In this document: piece after piece, positions 52,177-60,100 of the stretch
Numbering within the stretch: the stretch's first letter is position 1
How the letters are laid out: each line of letters starts with the position of its first letter
From: SXTU01 sp964496695
GTDB lineage: Bacteria > Verrucomicrobiota > Verrucomicrobiia > Limisphaerales > SXTU01
Assembly (NCBI GenBank): GCA_964496695.1
Contig: CAZCBE010000004.1
Coordinates: 1-64,000, forward strand
Direction: 5' to 3'
Length of the DNA stretch: 64,000 nucleotides
Notes under the pieces: generated by a model
Told to the model about the DNA's origin: nothing
Seen by the model: only the letters and a program-made list of their open reading frames with translations
Databases searched by the model: none
Translations under genes and position numbers: made by a program

Positions 52177-54246
52177 ATGCGTTCCCTCGTTGCCGCGATC
52201 GCGTTCGTCATCACCAGCGCGTTCCTGACTGGCGCTGAAGTCTCATGGCCCAAACTCCCCGAACGCGACGGCCCCATTGTCATCCCTGCCCAAGAATGGC
52301 CCGCCCGCCCCGGCCCGCGCGAGGTCCGCTTGCAAATCCACTACCCCGGCGGCACGCGCGCCAGCATCGGTCCGCGCACGGGCATCTTCCTCACCCTGCA
52401 CAACTGGGGCGGGAGCAATTGCGATGGCACCGCCAGCCCGGCCGTGCTTGCCCGCGAGTTCAACTGCGTCGCCCTCTGTGTGAACTACCTCCAGAGTGGT
52501 CCGAAGGATTCCATCGAAGGCCCTGAGCCTTACGACTTCGGCTGGTTGCAAAGCCTCGACGCCTTGCGTGCCCTGTGGCTCGTGTTCAACGAACTCGACA
52601 CGACCAAGACGCCCTTCGCCCGCGGACGCCTCTTTGCCACCGGTGGCAGCGGCGGTGGCAATGTCACCCTCATGGCCAACAAGCTCGCCCCGCGCACCTT
52701 CACGGCCGTTGTGGACATGTGCGGCATGAAGAAGCTCAGCGACGCCCTTGCCTACAAACTTCCCGCCGGCGGCGGCCTTGATGGCCGCTGGAGCCGCGAT
52801 CCCGCCAGCCCAAACTTGCTTACGCCCGGTGCGCAGGAAATCCGCTTCGTCGGCCACCCCGCGCATCTGGCTGAGATGAAGCGTCTTGGCAGCACGTCCA
52901 AGGTCTTCTCCGTCCACGGCGTGGACGACAAAACCTGCCTCGCCGACGGCCAGGAAATGGTCGCGAACATGCAGCGCGCCGGCCTCGACATCACGCCCGT
53001 CTGGGTCACGAAGGAGATGGTGGACGGCAAAATCTTCAGCACCACCGGCCACGCCCTCGGCAATCGCACCTTCATCCCTGGCCACGTCGCCGGGAAATTC
53101 CTGCGTGCTGACAGCTCTGATGCGCTGGACCGCAAGACCCTCACCGATTTCGAGCGCCGCGAGGACATCCGCTATGTCACGACTGACGGCGTGTTTGTGA
53201 TTTCCTATGCGCAAGGCTATCCCGTCGGCCGCTTCGAGCCAGCGGCTCCCACCCCCGCCTACCCCGACCGTTTCGACCTGCTCCGCGTCACCGCATCCGA
53301 TGGGAAGAGCAGCATGGCGAAATCACCTGCCGATTGGGAACCGCGCCGTCGCCACATCGCAGCCGCACTGGAGCGTGCGATGGGCCCGTTCCCCAACCCC
53401 GCCAAGCGCGTCGCCCTCGACGTGAAGGTGCTGGAGGAGGTGAGACTTGATGGCGGGCTCATCCGGCGCAAGCTGACCTATCAGAGCGACGCGACCGACC
53501 GCGTCGCTGCCTATCTGTTCCTCCCCGAAGCCGCCGCGAAGGCGAAACTCCCCGCCGTCCTCTGCCTCCACCAGACCACCAAGCTCGGCAAGGCCGAGTC
53601 CGCCGGCCTTGTGGAGAACCCCAAGCAATACGCCCTACACCTCGCGCAGCGCGGCTACGTGACCTTTGCCCCCGACTACCCGAGCTTTGGCGACTCGAAG
53701 TATGACTTCGACCCGCGCCACGGCTATGCCAGCGGCACCATGAAGGCGGTCTGGGACAACGTCCGCGCCGTGGATCTGCTGGAGTCACTCCCCGAGGTGG
53801 ACGCGTCGCGCCTCGGCGTCATCGGCCACTCGCTCGGCGGGCACAACGCGATGTTCACCGCCGTGTTCGAGCCGCGCCTGCGCGTGATCGTGTCGAGCTG
53901 CGGCTTCACCACCTTCCGCAAGGACGACGTGCCGAGCTGGACAGGCAAGGTTTACATGCCGCGCATCAAGACCGAGTTCGCCAACGACGCTGCGAAGGTG
54001 CCCTTCGACTTCCCGGAGATCGTCGCGGCCTTCGCCCCGCGCCCCTTCCTAACCTGCTCGGCGGAAGGCGATACCGACTTCGACGTGTCCGGTGTCCGCG
54101 ATGTGCTCGCCGCCGCACGCCGGGTCTATGAACTCCATGGCAGAGCAGGGGCCCTGACCGGCTACTATCCCAAAGGCCCCCACGCCTTCCCCGACGACGC
54201 CCGCAAAGTCGCCTACGACTTCTTCGACCAGCATCTGCGAAAGTGA
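52177..54246 (+). CDS. Secreted protein with two fused alpha/beta-hydrolase domains
   Basis: A 689-residue exported protein; signal peptide MRSLVAAIAFVITSAFLTGA. Domain 1 (about 35-330) is DUF2920-like with a nucleophile-type GGSGGG (Ser158). Domain 2 (about 395-689) is acetyl-xylan-esterase/dienelactone-hydrolase-like: LPAVLCLHQTTKLGKAESAG, GHSLGGHN (Ser552), FAPRPFLTCSAEGDTDFDV, and a GPHAFPDD histidine near 668. Two hydrolases in one chain suggest esterase action on a carbohydrate or phosphate-stress polymer; substrate unknown. The upstream Pho-box array could regulate it. Confidence 0.85.
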   Translation: MRSLVAAIAFVITSAFLTGAEVSWPKLPERDGPIVIPAQEWPARPGPREVRLQIHYPGGTRASIGPRTGIFLTLHNWGGSNCDGTASPAVLAREFNCVALCVNYLQSGPKDSIEGPEPYDFGWLQSLDALRALWLVFNELDTTKTPFARGRLFATGGSGGGNVTLMANKLAPRTFTAVVDMCGMKKLSDALAYKLPAGGGLDGRWSRDPASPNLLTPGAQEIRFVGHPAHLAEMKRLGSTSKVFSVHGVDDKTCLADGQEMVANMQRAGLDITPVWVTKEMVDGKIFSTTGHALGNRTFIPGHVAGKFLRADSSDALDRKTLTDFERREDIRYVTTDGVFVISYAQGYPVGRFEPAAPTPAYPDRFDLLRVTASDGKSSMAKSPADWEPRRRHIAAALERAMGPFPNPAKRVALDVKVLEEVRLDGGLIRRKLTYQSDATDRVAAYLFLPEAAAKAKLPAVLCLHQTTKLGKAESAGLVENPKQYALHLAQRGYVTFAPDYPSFGDSKYDFDPRHGYASGTMKAVWDNVRAVDLLESLPEVDASRLGVIGHSLGGHNAMFTAVFEPRLRVIVSSCGFTTFRKDDVPSWTGKVYMPRIKTEFANDAAKVPFDFPEIVAAFAPRPFLTCSAEGDTDFDVSGVRDVLAAARRVYELHGRAGALTGYYPKGPHAFPDDARKVAYDFFDQHLRK

Positions 54247-54248
54247 CC

Positions 54249-54303
54249 GTGAAGGGGACACTCCTGTCCCCTTTGAACTGCAGGACAAGCGAGTCCCGCT
54301 CAC
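54249..54303. repeat. GTGAAGGGGACACTCCTGTC repeat, copy A
   Basis: GTGAAGGGGACACTCCTGTC, then CCCTTTGAACTG and a mirrored GAGTCCCGCTCAC. Copy B at 54384-54438 is nearly identical. Both precede metG, which gives a repeat-rich 250-base leader with no other gene. Confidence 0.8.
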
Positions 54304-54383
54304 GGCGCACATCTTGGACTGTGCCGGCAGAGCGCAGCCGCGACGGCGCCTTGGCCTTCCGCGGAGCGGAAAGTGCAGCAACT

Positions 54384-54438
54384 GTGAAGGGGACACTCTT
54401 GTCCCCTTTGAACTACGGGACAAGAGTGTCCCGCTCAC
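54384..54438. repeat. GTGAAGGGGACACTCTTGTC repeat, copy B
   Basis: Same unit as copy A, with AACTACGGGACAAGAGTGTC. The two halves can pair to form a hairpin about 57 bases before metG. Confidence 0.8.
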
Positions 54439-54494
54439 AGTGGCACCCCCACCGTTGCCTTCCTCCCCATCCTCCCGCACACTCCGCCTGCTAC

Positions 54495-56075
54495 ATGAGC
54501 AAGCGTTTCTACATCACGACCGCGATTGACTATGTGAACGGCCAGCCGCACCTCGGCCATGCCTACGAGAAGATCATCGCGGATGTCATCGCCCGCAGCC
54601 GCCGCGCGCTGGGCGAGGAGGTCTTCTTTCTCACCGGCCTCGACGAACACGGGCAGAAGGTCCAGCAGGCCGCGCAGGCCGACGGCAAATCCGCCCAGGC
54701 CTACTGCGACGAACTCGCCACGAGCTGGCAGTCCTTCGTCGCCAAACTCGGCCTCACCAACGACGACTTCGTCCGCACCACGTCGGCGCGCCACAAGGAC
54801 GTCGTGCAGGCCATTCTCACGAAGCTCCATGCGGAGGGGCACTTCTACCAGGCCAGCACCGAGGGCTTTTACTCCACCAAGGAGGAAACCTTCGTCACCG
54901 AGAAGGAACGCCTGCCGGACGGCACCTTTCCCCCGCACTATGGCGAAGTCGTAAAACTTTCCGAAACCAACTGGTATTTCAAACTGGGCGCACACCAGCA
55001 ATGGCTCATTGACCACATCGAGGCGAACCAGTCCTTTATCCAGCCCGACTACCGGCGCAACGAAGTCCTCGGCTTCCTCAAGAACAACACCCTCGAAGAC
55101 CTCTGCATCAGCCGCCCCGCCGCCCGCCTCACCTGGGGCATCCCCATCCCCTTCGACCTCGCCTACGTCACCTACGTCTGGTTCGACGCGCTGGTGAATT
55201 ACGTCTCCGTTCCGGCCATCCATGGGGACTTCGACCTCATGGAATATTACGCTCCAGCCATCGCCGCTGCCGGAACGCGCAAGATATTTCCCGGCCCAAA
55301 ACTATGGCCCGCCGACATCCACGTCATCGGCAAGGACATCGTCAAGTTCCACGCCGTTTATTGGCCCATCATGCTCAAGGCCATGGGCCTGCCGCTGCCC
55401 AGGCAGCTCCTCGTCCACGGCTGGTGGCAGAAGGACGGCGCGAAGATGAGCAAGAGCACTGGCAATGTCGTGGACCCCGTCGCTGTCATTGACGACTGGG
55501 GTCTCGACGCCTTCCGCTTCTACGTCGTGCGCGAACTGGACATCGGCCCCGACGGCAACTGGACCGACGCCGGGTTCGCCGCGCGCTACCAGGCCGAGCT
55601 GGCCAACGGCCTCGGCAACCTCGTCAACCGCTCGCTCTCCATGCTCAAGCGCTACCGCGCCGGCGTCATCCCTGCACGCCACGATGAACTGGCTGCCGAC
55701 GCGGCCAAGGCGGCTGCGGATACTGTGGCCCACCTCCGCGCCAGCGAACTCCAGAAAGCTCTCCACAGCATCTGGACGCTCGTCACCCGCGCGAATCAAT
55801 ACGTGGACCAGACCGCGCCGTTCCGGCTGGCCAAGGACCCCGCGCAAGCCGCGCGCCTCGACGAAGTGCTCTACAACCTTGCGGAAAGCTGCCGCATCCT
55901 CGCCGTGCTGCTGCATCCCTTCATCCCCGGCACCGCCGCGCGAATCTACGCCCAGCTCAACCTCCCGGGCTCTCCGGACCAGCTTGCCCTCGCTTCCTGG
56001 GGTGGCCTGACGCCGGGCCAAACCATCGGCGAACCAGCCGCGCTTTTCCCGCGCAGGGATGCGCCCAAGGCGTGA
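54495..56075 (+). CDS. metG: Methionyl-tRNA synthetase
   Basis: A 526-residue class I synthetase. It starts MSKRFYITTAIDYVNGQPHL with the HIGH-type motif HLGHAYEKI (His19), has IGKDIVKFHAVYWPIMLKAM, GWWQKDGAKMSKSTGNVVDP (KMSKS 317-321), and the helical anticodon domain (GLGNLVNRSLSMLKRYRAGV). It lacks the C-terminal dimerising tRNA-binding domain, so the shorter form is expected to be a monomer. The stop TGA at 56073-56075 lies within a repeat. Confidence 0.96.
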   Translation: MSKRFYITTAIDYVNGQPHLGHAYEKIIADVIARSRRALGEEVFFLTGLDEHGQKVQQAAQADGKSAQAYCDELATSWQSFVAKLGLTNDDFVRTTSARHKDVVQAILTKLHAEGHFYQASTEGFYSTKEETFVTEKERLPDGTFPPHYGEVVKLSETNWYFKLGAHQQWLIDHIEANQSFIQPDYRRNEVLGFLKNNTLEDLCISRPAARLTWGIPIPFDLAYVTYVWFDALVNYVSVPAIHGDFDLMEYYAPAIAAAGTRKIFPGPKLWPADIHVIGKDIVKFHAVYWPIMLKAMGLPLPRQLLVHGWWQKDGAKMSKSTGNVVDPVAVIDDWGLDAFRFYVVRELDIGPDGNWTDAGFAARYQAELANGLGNLVNRSLSMLKRYRAGVIPARHDELAADAAKAAADTVAHLRASELQKALHSIWTLVTRANQYVDQTAPFRLAKDPAQAARLDEVLYNLAESCRILAVLLHPFIPGTAARIYAQLNLPGSPDQLALASWGGLTPGQTIGEPAALFPRRDAPKA

Positions 56076-56206
56076 GCTGGACACTCCTGTCCAGAGGTGC
56101 TGCGCGGGGAACAGCTCAAAGGGGACAGGAGTGTCCCCTTCACGCCCGGTAGGGCGCGATTCGCCGGTGCCCGCGCCCTGATCGGCGGACAGAGTGTCCG
56201 CCTCAC
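56071..56206. repeat. Palindromic GGACACTCCTGTCC-type repeats at the convergent gene ends
   Basis: Units CTGGACACTCCTGTCCAG (56078-56095), AAAGGGGACAGGAGTGTCCC (56118-56143) and GCGGACAGAGTGTCCGCCTC (56184-56206) are variants of the repeats upstream of metG. They overlap the metG stop and the stop (56203-56205) of the next gene. Confidence 0.75.
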
Positions 56207-57054
56207 GATCTCTCGCTGCGCCGTTTCGTGAAATCCGGCATCTTCTTGAAGCGTTCCAGCGAGTCCTGCTTCCAGTCGCGGGCGGCGGGTGCTGTGGACT
56301 TCGTTGGCACGGGCTGAGGAGCCACCGCCGCATCGGGGGTGCTTTCAGTTTGCTGCCGCGCCGCCGGGGCAGGGGAGGTGCGCGGCTCGAAGTAGGTGCT
56401 TTGCGTGAAGGCCGACATCAAGGGTGCGGGCGACTGCGAGGCCGGCACTGGTTGCCTTGTCGGGGTTGGTTCAGGACTGGCCGCAGCCTGAGGCAGGGCC
56501 TCATGTGGAATTGGCGGCGGCGTGCTCGTCGGCTCCGGCTCCAGCGCCCGCCAACGGAGGCGGAGAGCCGGAGCCGGTCCCACTTGCACGGAGACTTCGC
56601 AGTAGTGGAGGTCGTCGAAGCGGGTCTGGGCGGCGATCTCTTCCGCCTTCACCAGCGCGGCGAGGACGCCATGGACCACGCGCCGGTCGTCATTCGGCTT
56701 GAGCATCGAGCGGATCGCCGCCACGCCGACGACCTCGACGCGTTCCAGATGCGCGGTGAGCCGGGCCGCGATGCCCAGTTCCATGTCCACGCCGGTCAGC
56801 GCGTAGCCGGCCCGCAAGAAGACTGGCGCACCTTCGTTCAACTCGCGGACTGCCAGGTTTACGGTTTCGCCGGTTTCCGCCCGGAGGCCGGCGATGCTGG
56901 CCTGCACCTCGGTGCGAAGCTGCTGAAGCTGGCTGGTGGTCTGCGTGACGATGTCCTTGGCCTGCTCGATCCGCTCCGGCGCAGTCTCCAGCAGTTCCCG
57001 CACGCGCTCAGCTTGCTGCGAGAGTTCCTTGGCCCGGCGAAGCATCTTGCTCAT
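56203..57054 (-). CDS. Coiled-coil protein downstream of the giant ATPase
   Basis: A 283-residue soluble protein. Residues about 1-60 form a helical coiled coil (RAKELSQQAERVRELLETAP, QLQQLRTEVQASIAGLRAET). A mixed middle (GYALTGVDMELGIAARLTAH, DDLHYCEVSVQVGPAPALRL) follows, then a long Pro/Ala/Ser linker (about 175-260) and a basic end (RDWKQDSLERFKKMPDFTKR). It lies 134 bases after the ATPase stop, so it may belong to the same operon, but this is uncertain. No family recognised. Confidence 0.75.
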   Translation of the reverse strand: MSKMLRRAKELSQQAERVRELLETAPERIEQAKDIVTQTTSQLQQLRTEVQASIAGLRAETGETVNLAVRELNEGAPVFLRAGYALTGVDMELGIAARLTAHLERVEVVGVAAIRSMLKPNDDRRVVHGVLAALVKAEEIAAQTRFDDLHYCEVSVQVGPAPALRLRWRALEPEPTSTPPPIPHEALPQAAASPEPTPTRQPVPASQSPAPLMSAFTQSTYFEPRTSPAPAARQQTESTPDAAVAPQPVPTKSTAPAARDWKQDSLERFKKMPDFTKRRSERS

Positions 57055-57094
57055 AGAGGGTGGGTGGATGACTCAACGTCATGCTCGAAATTTT

Positions 57095-57128
57095 GACGCG
57101 AATTGCGCGAATTTGCGCGAAATGGAAT
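57095..57128. repeat. GCGCGAATTTGCGCGAAATG low-complexity palindrome
   Basis: Alternating GCGCGAA and TTGCGCGAA units in the gap between the coiled-coil gene and the giant ATPase gene. No other signal seen. Confidence 0.55.
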
Positions 57129-57188
57129 GGCCTGAGGCATGCAGTATCGGGTTTTGAATTCGTGTCAATGGGTGAAATTCGCGTCAAC

Positions 57189-60100
57189 TCAACCGGGTTC
57201 TTCCGGAATCGGTGGCGGCTTCGGTGCGGCCGGGTGATGTGAGGCGGCCAGGGCTTCGTTGAAGCGGCGGAGGAAGACGCTTTGGTTCTCCAGCATCTCC
57301 TGCGTCACCTCGACTTCCAGCGTGCCCTGTTTCGCGCGCGCGGCGAGGAGTTCCTGCGACGTGCGGATCTGGTCCCGCTGCTGGCGCGCGAGATCCTCCA
57401 CGCTGGACATGGTGCTGTGGAGCATCTCCATCTCGTGCGTGAGGCTGTCCACCTTTTGGGAGAGCGCGCCGGAGTGGGCGGTGCGCAGCGCGCGGCTCAG
57501 CTCGACCCGCAGCGCCTTCATGCCGTCGGTGAACTGATGGATCAACACGCCCATGTCCGTGCCTTGCGCGGCGGTCTGAGACGGCCGTGTCTCCAGGCTC
57601 AGGCGGAGGGCTTCGAGCGTCTTCGCCAGCGTGTCAGCGTCAATGGCCGGAGTGGCCTGGGCGGCCGGCGTCGAGAGCCGCTGCTCCAGCGTGTCGCGAA
57701 TGGATTCGAGGCCGCCTTGGAACGTCGCGAGCTGCGCGACCAGCCGCCCGACCGGGTCGGTCGTGTCGGTGCCGCGCGTGAACTGGTTGCGCTTGAAGGT
57801 CCGCTTGATCTCCTCCCAGCGCGTCTTCTCCTCCGGCGACTGCACGGCGAGCAGTTCCTTGAGCTTGAGCATGTTCGCCTCGGCCCCAGTCGTGAGGGTC
57901 TGCGACTCATTGCGGTAGTGGGCGAGCACGAGCGCGCGGACCTCGGCGTCGTTCATGATGGGCGCGACCTTCTCGGCGAGCCGGTTCATGTTGCGGTAGC
58001 TGCCTTGCAACCGGAACGCCGGCTCGGTGCGGAACTCGTCGGCCTGCGCGGCGGAGGCGATGTATTCCTGGTTCACGCGCAGCACGATGTCGCGGATGGC
58101 CACGAGCTTGCGCAGCACATTGAGAATCTCCTCGATCTCCTGCGCGGAGTAACTGCCATCGAAGGTTTCGCTCTCGGGCTGGCCCGCGCCGGTCGCGGCC
58201 ATGCGGATGAAGGTGCGCACGTCCTTCTGGCTGCGGTTGGCGAGCGGAGCGAGCACGGCGTTCGACGTGACGGCGTTTTCGAGATAGCTGGCCTTGAAAG
58301 AATCCGCGTTCCCACCGGCGGCGATGTCACCCAGGTTGTAGGTGTCGGCGCGGTTCGAGAGCATGTCCGGCAGCTTGAACTTCAGCCCGCTCTCCGTGTA
58401 GGGGTTGCCGCACATCACCACGACGACCTTGCGCCCGCGCAGGTCATAGGTGCGCGGCTTGTTGCGCCAGACGCCCTCGATGCGGCGCTGGCCATCGCAG
58501 AGGGAGATGAACTTCTGGAGGAACTCCGGGTTTGTGTGCTGGATGTCGTCCACGCAGATCATCACGTTGTCGCCCATCTCCAGCGCGAGGTTGAGCTTCT
58601 GGATTTCCTCGCGCGCCGCGGCGTTGGGCGCCTCCTGCGGGTCGAGCGACGTGACGTTGTGGCCGAGGGCAGGGCCGTTGATCTTGACGAACACGATGCC
58701 CAGCCGGCTGGCGACGTATTCCATCAGCGTCGTCTTGCCGTAGCCGGGCGGCGAGATGAGCAGCAGCAGGCCCATCAGGTCCGTGCGCTTGGTCGCGCCC
58801 GCCGCGCCGACCTGCTTGGCGAGGTTGTCGCCGACGAGCGGGAGATAGACCTGGTCAATGAGCTGGTTGCGCACGAACGAGGTCAGCACCTTGGGCTTGA
58901 ACTCGTCGAGCCGCAGCTTGGCGCGTTCGCGGTCGAGCAGCTCCTGCTTGAGCCGGTGGAACTGCTCGAAGCGCGGCACCACGTCGCGCTCGAAGTGGCG
59001 AAGCTTGTCGGTGAACGCGAGGTAGTCGAAGTGATAACGGCTCTCGCGCAGCGTGGCGTGCGCGCCTTTCATGCCTTCGAGCTTCGCGGTGGTGCTCGCG
59101 GCAACCATGGTGCGGGGCAGGGCGTCGCCGCAGAAGACAATCGCGGCCACCTCGTCGAGGTGCGTCCGGCTGGACTGGCCCAGCAGGAAGCCGCGCGTCC
59201 AGTCGCGGACCAGTTCGAACTCGCTCGCAGGATGCGATGCGAGAGCCTGGCGGGCTTGCGCGAAGTCATCTTCGCAGCCCTTCACCACGAGATGCTGTCT
59301 GAGGGCGGAGGTGAGCTGCTCGGCCTCGTGGCTGGAGGCGAAAGTGTCGCCGGTGGTCAGCTCGTGGAAGAGGTATTCGCCGGCGGGAGCGGCGATGTCA
59401 GGGGCGAAGAGCTTCGTCTCCTCAATGAAGACAGCCAGCAGCGCCTGCAACGCATGGATATAAACCTGCTGGGTGGGGTCCCCGGGGAAGAGGCGGCTGC
59501 GCGTGCCGAAGCCCTTGAGCTTCGCGGTCCAGAGGGCGCGGGTGTCCGGTGGACAGAAGCGGAGCCACCAGACCACGGCACATGCGCGGACGGTAGGATG
59601 GAAGCGCGCGAGGCGGAGCGCCGTGTGCGTGCTGAGCAGCGTGTGAAAGACACGCGCGGCGTCGAGGTCGTGGATGCCTTTCATGTAGCCCTCGGCGTAG
59701 CGGGCCTGCATGAAGTGCTGGACGGCAGCGAGGCGGGTTTCGTCGTTGAGTGAGAGAGCGTCGGCGAGCGTGCGCGCAGCCCCCTCACCCCGGCCCTCTC
59801 CCCCACTGGGGGAGAGGGAGAAGAAGGCGCCGGACTCCGCGGCCTTCAACATCTGCCAGGCGAGATACTCGGCGCGATAGACCTGCGCGTTTTCGGAGAT
59901 GACTTCCTGCTCCCACACATCGCGCGTCGCGAGGAATGCGTCGTCCGTGACCGGCTCGAAATACTTCGTGCTGGTCAGGTGGACGTGCTGCACGCCATCG
60001 CGGTTGACCACGGTGAGTTCGAGCGGCTGCGTGTTGGTGTTGAACTGGTGCCGGCCAAGCTGGATGACGTTCGGGCCGCCGGTGAACAGCTCCTGCCGGT

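Noticed and set aside
52243..53214. 323-codon minus-strand frame opposite the double hydrolase
   Set aside because: Shadow of a gene with clear hydrolase motifs.
57282..59753. 823-codon open frame on the plus strand
   Set aside because: Antisense to the giant ATPase gene; Leu/Ala/Arg/Glu-rich composition is typical of GC-rich shadows.
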